DNA of 13,996 nucleotides from JAICIG01 sp035532215 (GCA_035532215.1 DATKRK010000323.1:1-13996); one strand, 5' to 3'; shown: positions 6,078 through 13,603, numbered from the stretch's first letter. The notes: generated by a model not told the origin, from the letters alone. Numbers and translations: made by a program.

Positions 6078-7273
6078 GCTGTCAATTCCTCGCGAAGACG
6101 TTGGATTAAGACTGCGGTGCGCGCCGCGTTCAGGTGCAGCGGATTGACGACCAGCTTGCCCTCGTCGAGCAAGGCGTGGCCGACGTAGACCGGCGGCTTG
6201 CCGCGACGCAGCCGGCGGCAAACTTCGAGCGCCGAACGGCCGAGCGACCGCTCGTCGATTGCAATTTCCAAAATCGGCAGGCTTTGCCCGTCGGCCGGCA
6301 CGAGCGTGCGGCAGCAGACAGGCAAGCCTTCGAGCGCAGTCTCGACCTGGGCGAGGTGCTCGCGCAGCTCGGCGAGCTGGCGATCGTAGGCGCCGGCGGT
6401 GAACAGCTTGATCGCGGTCAAAAGGGCGACGATCTGCTCTTTCGAGACTTTCATGCCGCGGCCGATGCCGTGCCGAGGCAAGCCGGCGAGCCGCGAGCGG
6501 TCGATCAAGTTTTCCGGCGGTTCCCACAACTCGAAATGGTCGTCCATGTCGAGCATTTGCAGCGCCGCGGCGCCGACCAGATCGCGCCGGCCGCAAAGAA
6601 TGCCCGTGGCTTGCGGGCCGCGAATTCCCTTGCCGCCGCTGAACGCCACCAGATCGGCGCCGGCCGCTAAAATCGCTCGCAGATTCGTTCTGGGCGGAAC
6701 TTCGCCGGCCGCGTCGACCAGTACGGGCAGCCCGCGAGCGTGCGCCGCGGCGACCACCTCGGCCAGCGGCGGGCGAGCGTGCGCGTCGTACACATAGAAC
6801 ACGCCGGCGGTCGCGGGACCGAACGCCGCGACGTATTCCCAGGCTTCGGCCCGGCGGACGCCGGCGCCGGCGACCATCTCGTGGAAGCCGACTTCGACCA
6901 ACTTCACGCCGGCCGCGCGGACGGCGTGGTCGTAGCCGTTGCGCTGCTCGCGGGCCATGACAAATTCATTGGGAAACCCGTGGCAGTGGGGCAATTGCTC
7001 CATGCGGCCCAGGTCGTAGCCGGTGAGGATGGCCGCGGCGCCGAGAGTCAAGGCCGAGGCGGCGCCGGCCGTGACCAGTCCCGCTTCGGCGCCGGTGGCT
7101 TCGGCGATCACGCGGCAAGCCAGCCCTTGCAACTGGTCGAGCGGGATCGATTCTCGCGCCGCTTCGCAAAACGCTACGAGCACCTCTTCCGGCATCGGCG
7201 CCCCGCCCAAGCGCGTGACGGCCCCCGAGACGTTGATAATTGGCGCCAGCCCCCACTTTTCATACACGCTCAT
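6074..7273 (-). CDS. SelA-like PLP-dependent enzyme (DgaE/SelA family)
   Basis: A 399-residue cytoplasmic enzyme of the SelA-like branch of the PLP aspartate-aminotransferase fold. The opening (YEKWGLAPIINVSGAVTRLG) matches proteins annotated as SelA-related or D-glucosaminate-6-phosphate ammonia-lyase-like. The PLP lysine should be Lys215 in FSGGKGIRGPQATG, and Asp187 in VLVDAAGEVPP is the expected contact to the pyridine nitrogen. TAGAASALTLGAAA (68-81) is the phosphate-binding region. It is shorter than bacterial selenocysteine synthase (about 460 residues) and lacks its N-terminal tRNA-binding part, and no selenium genes are nearby, so a small-molecule lyase or racemase-like reaction is more likely; the substrate is unknown. 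GGAG precedes the ATG. Same-strand penicillin acylase follows after 128 bases, so the two are probably co-transcribed. Confidence 0.85.
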   Translation of the reverse strand: MSVYEKWGLAPIINVSGAVTRLGGAPMPEEVLVAFCEAARESIPLDQLQGLACRVIAEATGAEAGLVTAGAASALTLGAAAILTGYDLGRMEQLPHCHGFPNEFVMAREQRNGYDHAVRAAGVKLVEVGFHEMVAGAGVRRAEAWEYVAAFGPATAGVFYVYDAHARPPLAEVVAAAHARGLPVLVDAAGEVPPRTNLRAILAAGADLVAFSGGKGIRGPQATGILCGRRDLVGAAALQMLDMDDHFELWEPPENLIDRSRLAGLPRHGIGRGMKVSKEQIVALLTAIKLFTAGAYDRQLAELREHLAQVETALEGLPVCCRTLVPADGQSLPILEIAIDERSLGRSALEVCRRLRRGKPPVYVGHALLDEGKLVVNPLHLNAARTAVLIQRLREELTA

Positions 7274-7358
7274 GCTCGCTCCGACGGTTCCTCATTCGCC
7301 TTCAATGCCCACTAGTTGAAGCGGCGGAATGGGCAGCGTCAAGCGGCGATAGATATTG

Positions 7359-7426
7359 CACGCGGAGGCGCGGAGCCGCAGAGAATGTAAAAAGATTGAC
7401 TTTCCGCGGCTCCGCGCCTCCGCGTG
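7359..7426. repeat. Perfect 21-bp inverted repeat between two leftward genes
   Basis: The arm CACGCGGAGGCGCGGAGCCGC (7359-7379) is exactly reverse-complemented at 7406-7426, with a 26-base spacer that includes a run of five A. It lies 39 bases downstream of the ATPase stop and could end or protect that transcript. It lacks the GTAG hallmark of the other repeats, and there is no T-tract directly after the stem, so it is not a textbook terminator. Confidence 0.6.
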
Positions 7427-7465
7427 AGCACATGCCCGCTCGCAAGGCGCCGCTGCCGCGAACTG

Positions 7466-10400
7466 TTACGCTGGTTCCGGATCGATCTCGGCTCGGGGCT
7501 TGCTCTCGGCGCCGCTGGCGCCGTCGGAACCATTCGAGCCGTTAGCGGTTTCGGCCGTTTCGCGAACAGGGCTGCTCGTCTCGCAGTTGGGGGCGCCGTC
7601 GCCGTTGGGCGCGGCGGCAAGCGGGGCGGGAGCTTCCGGTACAGGCCGAGTGGGCTGCGGTCGGGCGGCGAAGCGCTCTTTGACCCAAGCCAGCCACCCG
7701 TTACTGGGCAGGCCGTAGGGGCGGAACTTTTCGAGCGCGCCGGCTTCCTCGCTGTGGAACAAGGCCCGTTGCGGCCCGAGGCGGCTGGCCACGGGCGAAT
7801 CGATCAGCGAGCTGGAATCGTTCTGGCTCATTTGGAACAGTACGCGCAGTTCCAGTTCGCGCATCGCCTGGCGATCGAAGGTGCGCTGCAGGTTGTTGAG
7901 CGTGTCGCACCACGCGAGCAAGCTGATGCCCAGGCCCGGCCCTTCGCGCAGGATGTTGCCAAGCTGCTGCGAGGGGCTGAGCGTCTGCTCTTCGCCCATC
8001 CGGCCGAAGCCAAAATCGTCTTCTTTCTTGCGCAGGTCGCGGAACCGCTGCAAGTCGTGAATGACGAGGAACCACGGCGGAGCGTCGGTCTGGCCCGCCG
8101 CCTGGCGCCTGGAAACCTCGCCGGCGACCTCGGAGAGGAACGCCGGCACGTCTCGCAAGCCGCCAACGCGGACGTTATGCGGAAAAATCGACGCGACCTT
8201 GTTGAAGTAGCCGGCGTTGGGCGATTCGGGCGGAGTGCCGTCGAGGATGAAGAACCGCACTTCGCCTTGGTCCGTCGGCAAAGGCGAAAGCTGCGCCGCC
8301 AGGCCGATCAACGCGCCCGACAAAATCCCGATCGCCTGCAAGTCGTTCTGGCCGATCAACAGCAGGTTGTGCCCGCTCTGCCGCCGCATGAGGGCCGCGG
8401 TCGGGTCTTTGATGGCCACCGGATCGCCCAGGAAGGCCAGCGGCGGGAGGTTGCCCAGGTCGTGCCAGCCAGGGGCGCGCAACAGCGGATCGAGCAGCGG
8501 GTTCTTGTCGAACATGCCCGGCACGTTCCCTTCGAACACGATCTGCGGATACTGCTTGTCGCCGTTTTTCGCGTGCGAGAATTCCCGGATCCGCTTGAGA
8601 TAATCTTCCTTGTCGACGTCGGGCAGGAAGGCCACCTGGAACGGATGGTTGGCGTCGGGCAGACCGCCCGCGTCGTTGTAGATCGCTTCGCCGGGGCGCG
8701 AGAGCAAGCGGGCCGCCGAGTTCTCTTCGCTCAGAATCAAGTGCGCGTCGGCGTCGCTGCACTGCAAGGCGATGCGCACGCCCATCTGGCCGAGCGTCGT
8801 GCGGGCCAGCGAGTAGGCGCCGCCCAAGGTCTGCGAGCCCAACAGCACGTGGATGCCGAAGGCACGGCCTTGCCGCACCAGGCGGTCGAACAGCAGGCCG
8901 ACGTCTTGGGCGACCTTGTCGTCTTCGACGAAGAACTCCTGGAACTCGTCGATGATCAGCATGATTCGCGGCAGCGATTCGCCGGTGACGCGGCGATAGC
9001 TGGCCACGTCCTGGGCGCCGGTGTCGCGGAACTTTTCGCCGCGGACCTTCAGTTCGACGTCGAGCCGCTGCAAGACGCTCAAGCCAAACTCGCGATCGCT
9101 TTCCACCGAGACCACGCGCGCGTGCGGCAGGGCGAAGGTGGCGTAGGTCTTGAATTCGACGCCCTTCTTGAAGTCGATCAGGTACAACTCGATCTCTTCC
9201 GGGCTGTAGACCAAGGCCAGGTTGGTGATCAGCGTGTGCAGCAAGGTCGATTTACCCGAGCCGGTTTTGCCGGCGACCAGCACGTGCTGCGAGGTGCCTT
9301 TGCCCAGCTCGAGGTGCTGCTGCTTGGTGGCGCCGGCCGGACCGAGCGAAACGCGGATGCCGCCGCGCGTGTCGCCTTTCCACCAATCGTCGGCTTTGGG
9401 GGCGATGACGCGGAACGGGACTTCGACCTTGCTGGCGTTCTTGGCGCTTTCGCCCGCCCGGCGGACGATCTGCGTGAACACGTCGACCGACGGCGGCCGG
9501 TCGAGTTCCAGCGGCAGCGAGCCGAAATTCGGATCCTTCCAGACGAATTTGTCTTCCTGCCAGACGAAGTTGACGCAGTGTTGCTCCAGGTCCGATAGCT
9601 TGAAGCCTGGCGGCATCTGCATCTTCGTATCGACGCTGATCAGCGTGTGTACGCCGCAACGGGCGCCGCTGGAGACGATGCTCACCAGCCGGCGGCAGGC
9701 CGCATCGCTGAAATTCGCCGGGAAGTTGGCCACGACCAGGTAGCGGAACGGCTCGGCCACCTCGCCCGCCTCGGCGTTGTAATCCTCGATCGTTTCGAAT
9801 TCGTTGCGCAGGTACTTCTGGATCACCACTTCCATCTGTTCGGTCAAATCGGCCAGCCGCGTTTCGATCTGGCCCGACTCGGTCCAGATGCGGGCGCCGA
9901 TCAACTGCTCCTCGAAGTCGGCCAGGTGCATGAAGGCGGCGAAGTTCTGGCCCAGGCCGATCGGGTCGATCACCGTGTAGCGCACCTTGCCCGGCGGGAT
10001 GGTCGTCGACAACCGCAACATCGCGGCCTGCATGACTTCGATCGCCCGGTCGCGGGCTTTGCCTTGGGACTTGAACAGCACCGAACTGCATTCCGGGAAC
10101 GACAACAGCGCCGGCTGCGAAATGGTGGGTAATTGGAAGCGGCCTTCCAGCACGGTTTCCGACTTGTCGGCCATGGCCGACAAACCGTCGATATCCGGGG
10201 CGTGGTCTTCTTCCTGGGGGCCTTCGTCGCTGAACTGCCGCGGGCCGGCCTGCCAACCGCCGACGCGAACCACCGGCGGCACTGCGGCGGCCGGCTTCCA
10301 GGCGTCGGTCAACAGCGCATCCCAAGAAGGAAAGAGCTGCCCGCAGAACTCGTTGATTTCGCCGGCTTCGCGTTCGACGGCCGCCGCGCCTTGTTTCCAG

Positions 10401-11620
10401 CGGTCGATGCGACGCTGCCGGACCGTTTCGACCGCGCGGCGGCCTTCGGCCGTGGCCTGCTCGTGCTGGGCCTTGAGCTTTGCGAGTTCCTGCTCGAACT
10501 TGACGGGAAGCTCGGCCCGCCGCTGCTTGATTTGCGCTTCGGCCTTTGCGAGCGCGGCATCTCGGCGTTTGTTCAGTTCGGCCAATTGGCGGTCGTGTTT
10601 GTCCTTGGCCTTGGCCAGCGTTTGATCGCGAGCAGTGACGGCATTGGCAAGCCGCGTGCGGCAGGCTTCTTCGATCTTGGCCTCGTCGCGCTTGGCTCGT
10701 TCTTCGATGGCCGCCTTTTCCTTGCGATAGGCCGCCAACGCCACCTGTTGCCACTGCTGGCGGGCCAACTCGGTATAGGCCAAGGCATGCGCGAAGGGGG
10801 TATAGGCCGCGTGTACGTGGCCGCTGGCCGTGGAACGCAAGATGACCCACAACAAGAGCGTCAAGAACAATCCGCCGCCCAAGCCGGCGCCGACCGTAGC
10901 TGGAATTTGAGTATCTTTGCCCTGCATGGCGAAGAAGGCGGCGGCGGCCAGAATCGCGGCGAACAGAATGTAGAAGCCGACCATCTTGCCGAGCGTGATG
11001 AACCGCGGCAGCTTGAGGGCTTTCAGTTCGGCCAGCTTGGCGTCGGCGACTTTGAGCCCTTCTTGCATGGCGGCCTGCAAGTTGACGCCGGCCTGCAAGG
11101 CGGCAGGGGGCGCCGGAGCCTCGGCCAAAGCCGCCCGTTGGTAGGTCTTGAGCAGGTGCTTGGCTTCGTTGCGGCGCGTTTCGATGCCTTCGCCGGCCGG
11201 GTCGGCGCCGGTGTCCAAGTCGCCGTATTTGGCCTTCAAGCCGTTTTTGCCGGCCTCGGCGATGCCGTGAACCTCGAAGTGCGAGTCTTCGCGAGTCGTT
11301 TCGGCTTCGACCCGTTCTTTTTCGCACTCGGCGGTGGCCGTTTCGCTGACCTGGCGATAGGTGGTTTCGATCTCGTCGTTGGCCTTCTGCACGGCCGAAG
11401 TGACGCGCTCGCGCTCGGCCTTGAATTCGTCCTCAGCCGCTTGCAGTTCAGCGGCCCGCCGGGCATCGACGGCGGCCAAGACTTCCTGGAACTCTTGCTC
11501 GGCTGCTTCGAGCTTGGCGGCGAGTTGTTCTTCGCTGTGGTCGGCCGCTTGCTCTTGGACGAGCCGGCCCATATCGACGAGGATTTGGCGTTGCCGCCGG
11601 ATCAGATCAGCTTCAGACAT
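7466..11620 (-). CDS. FtsK/SpoIIIE-type membrane ATPase, type VII secretion-like (EccC/EssC analogue)
   Basis: The 1384-residue product probably powers export of the small proteins encoded upstream. Order: long charged coiled coil (about 1-165); two membrane helices (about 207-231 and 240-262); second coiled coil (about 285-425); a degenerate ATPase module (about 490-735, P-loop position reading FKSQGKARD); a canonical FtsK/SpoIIIE motor with Walker A GKTGSGKST (784-792, Lys790) and Walker B IMLIIDEF (886-893, Asp891/Glu892); a third module (about 1060-1315) with decayed Walker A (IGQNDLQ, 1089-1095) and Walker B (FLVIHDL, 1184-1190); and a disordered Pro/Ala/Ser tail to 1384. Three ATPase modules behind paired membrane helices is the EccC/EssC plan, but the coiled coils are unlike EccC, and no FHA domain is seen. 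The ribosome binding site is weak. It is the last gene of the operon, 52 bases after the 73-aa gene. Confidence 0.88.
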   Translation of the reverse strand: MSEADLIRRQRQILVDMGRLVQEQAADHSEEQLAAKLEAAEQEFQEVLAAVDARRAAELQAAEDEFKAERERVTSAVQKANDEIETTYRQVSETATAECEKERVEAETTREDSHFEVHGIAEAGKNGLKAKYGDLDTGADPAGEGIETRRNEAKHLLKTYQRAALAEAPAPPAALQAGVNLQAAMQEGLKVADAKLAELKALKLPRFITLGKMVGFYILFAAILAAAAFFAMQGKDTQIPATVGAGLGGGLFLTLLLWVILRSTASGHVHAAYTPFAHALAYTELARQQWQQVALAAYRKEKAAIEERAKRDEAKIEEACRTRLANAVTARDQTLAKAKDKHDRQLAELNKRRDAALAKAEAQIKQRRAELPVKFEQELAKLKAQHEQATAEGRRAVETVRQRRIDRWKQGAAAVEREAGEINEFCGQLFPSWDALLTDAWKPAAAVPPVVRVGGWQAGPRQFSDEGPQEEDHAPDIDGLSAMADKSETVLEGRFQLPTISQPALLSFPECSSVLFKSQGKARDRAIEVMQAAMLRLSTTIPPGKVRYTVIDPIGLGQNFAAFMHLADFEEQLIGARIWTESGQIETRLADLTEQMEVVIQKYLRNEFETIEDYNAEAGEVAEPFRYLVVANFPANFSDAACRRLVSIVSSGARCGVHTLISVDTKMQMPPGFKLSDLEQHCVNFVWQEDKFVWKDPNFGSLPLELDRPPSVDVFTQIVRRAGESAKNASKVEVPFRVIAPKADDWWKGDTRGGIRVSLGPAGATKQQHLELGKGTSQHVLVAGKTGSGKSTLLHTLITNLALVYSPEEIELYLIDFKKGVEFKTYATFALPHARVVSVESDREFGLSVLQRLDVELKVRGEKFRDTGAQDVASYRRVTGESLPRIMLIIDEFQEFFVEDDKVAQDVGLLFDRLVRQGRAFGIHVLLGSQTLGGAYSLARTTLGQMGVRIALQCSDADAHLILSEENSAARLLSRPGEAIYNDAGGLPDANHPFQVAFLPDVDKEDYLKRIREFSHAKNGDKQYPQIVFEGNVPGMFDKNPLLDPLLRAPGWHDLGNLPPLAFLGDPVAIKDPTAALMRRQSGHNLLLIGQNDLQAIGILSGALIGLAAQLSPLPTDQGEVRFFILDGTPPESPNAGYFNKVASIFPHNVRVGGLRDVPAFLSEVAGEVSRRQAAGQTDAPPWFLVIHDLQRFRDLRKKEDDFGFGRMGEEQTLSPSQQLGNILREGPGLGISLLAWCDTLNNLQRTFDRQAMRELELRVLFQMSQNDSSSLIDSPVASRLGPQRALFHSEEAGALEKFRPYGLPSNGWLAWVKERFAARPQPTRPVPEAPAPLAAAPNGDGAPNCETSSPVRETAETANGSNGSDGASGAESKPRAEIDPEPA

Positions 11621-11672
11621 GTCGGCGTCACGCTTCCCACTGCTGGTAGAATGGCTGCTGGAGGAATTACGG

Positions 11673-11894
11673 TCAGGTGCATTCTTGATAGGCTTGGTTG
11701 AAGACCAGCGCCAGGCGGCGCACGCGGTCGAGAGTCATGCGAACTTGCGGCTCCAGCGGTTCGATGTATTCGGCTTCGAAGTCGGCGCGGCGCACGTCGG
11801 TCCAAACCTCTTTGGTTTCGTCCCAACGGAGCTTGAGCGTTTTCATGGCGTCCTGCAGGCGGCCGACGCCGGAGGTCAGGTCAGGGGCTTTCAT
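11673..11894 (-). CDS. 73-aa helical-hairpin protein, WXG-like (W-x-D variant)
   Basis: An all-helical 73-residue protein with Trp24 and Trp31. Around the probable turn it reads VWTDVRRADFEAEY: Trp31, Asp33 and Phe39, so W-x-D replaces W-x-G and an aromatic follows eight residues after the Trp, the same spacing as Trp43/Tyr51 of ESAT-6. It is shorter than normal WXG100 proteins (about 100 aa) and its first helix is brief. AAGGA lies six bases before the ATG. Its place between the 218-aa protein and the ATPase suggests a substrate, chaperone or structural partner of the ATPase. The WXG relationship is inferred from this pattern and context. Confidence 0.72.
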   Translation of the reverse strand: MKAPDLTSGVGRLQDAMKTLKLRWDETKEVWTDVRRADFEAEYIEPLEPQVRMTLDRVRRLALVFNQAYQECT

Positions 11895-11953
11895 GGGCGG
11901 TCCTTCTCGACAGTCTTGTGTTCCTCATCAACTTGCAGGCGGCGGCCCGTCAA

Positions 11954-12610
11954 CTAGCCAGGCGGCGGATTGACGCCCGGCGGGGCTTGTTCCGCCGCGG
12001 GCGGCGCGTTCGAGGCTGCTGGATTGGAAGCCGGGGCGGCGCCCGACGGCTGCGCGGCGCTGGGAGCGGCGCTTTGCACGCTCGCCGGTTCGCTGCCGAC
12101 GGCCATGCTGACCGAGGCGCCCGGTGGCGCCTGCACGCTCATGTACGCTTCGAGCGCGGTGAGCATGCGGTTCAAGTCGGCCATCGCCTTGGGCAGTTCG
12201 CCGGCGATTACGTTGCCCAGTTCTTGTGCGGGGCCGCGATATTCGCCGACTTCCTCTTCCAAAATGCGGCTCCACTTCTTCACCGCTTTGATTTTCTGCT
12301 CGGCTTCCTCCAGGCGAAGTTGCGCTTTCTTCAAGGCCACTTTCTGGTCGGTGCAGTCGGGCGTGCGATCGCCGAACGACTGCATGCGGCAGCGTTCCAG
12401 ATCGGCGCGGGCGTTGGTGACCGCCTCTTCGCGCTTGCGAAACTCGCTTTGCCACTGCTTCAGCAAATCGTGTTGAAACCAATCCAGCCCGCGGTTGACG
12501 GCCATTTCGGTGACGGCGAGCGCCTCTTTGCCCTCGGTCTGGAACTTCGCAATCGCGTTCTTCAGCTCTTCGAGAGCCGCAACGGAATGGACGCCGGCCG
12601 AACCGTTCAT
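11954..12610 (-). CDS. 218-aa helical protein with Pro/Ala-rich tail, type VII-like locus
   Basis: I do not know a characterised homologue. Residues 10-158 are predicted from composition to be long helices: helix 1 about 11-70 with Trp44 and Trp53, a turn with Cys74 and Cys86 (CRMQSFGDRTPDC), helix 2 about 88-122 with Trp113, and helix 3 about 126-158. The remaining 60 residues are Pro, Ala, Ser and Gly, surely disordered. There is no signal peptide. Long helical hairpins in type VII loci are often substrates or adaptors (compare LXG domains), but here there is no toxin domain. I take the ATG at 12610 because AAGGAG lies six bases before it; an open frame extends to 12850 but reads like non-coding sequence. 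The next gene starts 59 bases downstream. Confidence 0.78.
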   Translation of the reverse strand: MNGSAGVHSVAALEELKNAIAKFQTEGKEALAVTEMAVNRGLDWFQHDLLKQWQSEFRKREEAVTNARADLERCRMQSFGDRTPDCTDQKVALKKAQLRLEEAEQKIKAVKKWSRILEEEVGEYRGPAQELGNVIAGELPKAMADLNRMLTALEAYMSVQAPPGASVSMAVGSEPASVQSAAPSAAQPSGAAPASNPAASNAPPAAEQAPPGVNPPPG

Positions 12611-12739
12611 CGGTGCTCCTTCTGTTTGACTTTGATTCCCGAATCCGTGAAATGCCGCGCCGGAGCTCAGCGTCGCGCGCGTGTCGCCTGCTCGACGCCC
12701 CGGCCCTCGCCACGCGCCCCCCGAACGCGAGAACGTCGC

Positions 12740-12756
12740 TTCGCACGCCGTGCGAA
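12740..12756. promoter_or_regulatory. Small palindrome in the gap between two operon genes
   Basis: TTCGCAC-GCC-GTGCGAA forms a 7-bp stem with a 3-base loop, 14 bases after the stop of the WXG-like gene. No T-run follows on the minus strand, so a full terminator is unlikely; it may set transcript ratios or bind a protein. Confidence 0.3.
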
Positions 12757-12770
12757 TTGGAATTTCGTGC

Positions 12771-13043
12771 TTACCGCTGTTGCAGGTAATCTTCGACGCG
12801 CTCGGCCTTGCGCAGCAGGAACGGAATGTGTTCGTTGCTGGCTTCGACAAACCGCCGGATGGCGATCATCGTTTGTTCGAATTCGGCGACGAATTTCAGG
12901 TTTTCTTGATCGCGCCAGCTCTGGCTGAGCGAGCCCAATTGGCCGTGCAGCACTTGCATCCGGTTTTCCAGGTCGCCATTGAAGACTTTCAAGGCCTGGG
13001 CGAAACGACGCACTTCTTGGGGATCGACGATGGCTTGAGACAT
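12771..13043 (-). CDS. WXG100-family-like small protein (W-x-D variant)
   Basis: A 90-residue all-helical protein without signal peptide, the right size for WXG100/ESAT-6 proteins, which are exported as folded dimers by EccC/EssC ATPases. The central turn is SWRDQENLKF with Trp43, Asp45 and Phe51: the Trp position and the aromatic eight residues later match ESAT-6, but W-x-G is W-x-D. The C-terminus (ERVEDYLQQR) has Tyr and acidic residues but not the mycobacterial YxxxD/E export signal. The ATG at 13043 has AGGAG five bases upstream and a likely promoter behind it; a longer frame to 13103 would begin with residues unlike the family. It is the first gene of the operon. Confidence 0.82.
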   Translation of the reverse strand: MSQAIVDPQEVRRFAQALKVFNGDLENRMQVLHGQLGSLSQSWRDQENLKFVAEFEQTMIAIRRFVEASNEHIPFLLRKAERVEDYLQQR

Positions 13044-13074
13044 GAGAACTCCTATCGCGATATAAGATGCCTTT

Positions 13075-13103
13075 ATTGTGTGCCCTGCGCGGCGCGTGGT
13101 CAA
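13075..13103 (-). promoter_or_regulatory. Likely promoter of the type VII-like operon
   Basis: On the minus strand, TTGACC (13103-13098) is separated by 17 bases from CACAAT (13080-13075). That is 5/6 and 4/6 to the sigma-70 consensus at ideal spacing, and it gives a short leader of about 25 bases before the ATG at 13043. Confidence 0.5.
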
Positions 13104-13224
13104 GCAACTTGGCGAGAAGGAATCGCCTTAAAATCGCGCTGCCGTGATGATTAGTCCGGCGGTCGCTTGCGGTCGAGGAGGAAGAGGCAAACCGCGGCGG
13201 CCATGCCTGCGCCGCCGGCGCATG

Positions 13225-13256
13225 AAAAAGCCCCGACCCTTTCATTGGCGGGGCTT
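13225..13256 (-). terminator. Rho-independent terminator of the Gly/Tyr-rich gene
   Basis: On the minus strand the stem AAGCCCCG (13256-13249) pairs with CGGGGCTT (13235-13228) around a 13-base loop, and the 3' arm runs into TTTTT (two of them in the stem) ending at 13225. It separates the Gly/Tyr-rich gene from the type VII-like operon downstream. Confidence 0.75.
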
Positions 13257-13316
13257 GATCGGATTGCGCGCGGAACCGCGCCGGCGCTGCCGGCTAGTGA
13301 TTGAATTGCTAGACGT

Positions 13317-13589
13317 TTAGTAAATTCCAAAGCCGACGTAAGCGCCCGGACCATAGCCGTAGTTTCGATATCCGTAACCATAGCCCGGGCCCCAATATCG
13401 TCCGGGACCGTAGTAGCGCGGTCCATAATATCGAGGCCCATAATAGGGGCGAGCGAACGGCGGGAAGGCAAGTCTTGCGGCGGCCCGCGCGACGCGACGT
13501 AGATAAAAGTACGGCTGGGCTTGCGCGGCCGGGGCGACCGCAAAAGTGAGCGTGCCGAGCAAGGCTGCGGCTAATATGAAGCGTTTCAT
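13317..13589 (-). CDS. Small secreted Gly/Tyr/Pro-rich protein
   Basis: A 90-residue protein with a clear Sec signal peptide (MKRFILAAALLGTLTFAVA) and a probable cleavage site after Ala24 (AQA-QPY). The mature part is short and repetitive: three tandem YYGP units near residues 49-62, then Gly-Tyr-rich sequence to the end. Such proteins are common and poorly understood in planctomycetes; surface, matrix or stress-related roles have been guessed for similar compositions, but nothing here proves one. GAGGAG lies nine bases before the ATG. A terminator follows, so it is transcribed separately from the operon to its left. Confidence 0.8.
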   Translation of the reverse strand: MKRFILAAALLGTLTFAVAPAAQAQPYFYLRRVARAAARLAFPPFARPYYGPRYYGPRYYGPGRYWGPGYGYGYRNYGYGPGAYVGFGIY

Positions 13590-13603
13590 GGTCTCGATCT
13601 CCT

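Noticed and set aside
6074..7273. True selenocysteine synthase (selA)
   Set aside because: Too short, lacks the N-terminal tRNA-binding region, and no selB, selD or selC is nearby.
7359..7426. Terminal inverted repeats of a small insertion element (MITE)
   Set aside because: The arms are only 26 bases apart with no visible target-site duplication, so there is no room for an element body.
7424..9598. Very long plus-strand open frame opposite the ATPase gene
   Set aside because: It is antisense to conserved Walker motifs and family sequence; its translation is rich in Arg, Gly, Val and Gln with no motif. High GC makes such shadows common.
9252..11327. 691-codon minus-strand frame overlapping the ATPase gene
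   Set aside because: Same strand, wrong frame; extremely Arg-rich translation and no domain.
10133..11701. 522-codon plus-strand frame opposite the coiled-coil part of the ATPase
   Set aside because: Antisense shadow of a Lys/Glu/Ala-rich coiled coil; no ribosome binding site or family motif.
12611..12850. N-terminal extension of the 218-aa protein up to an ATG at 12850
   Set aside because: The extension overlaps the WXG-like gene, reads like non-coding sequence, and the ATG at 12610 has a strong ribosome binding site.
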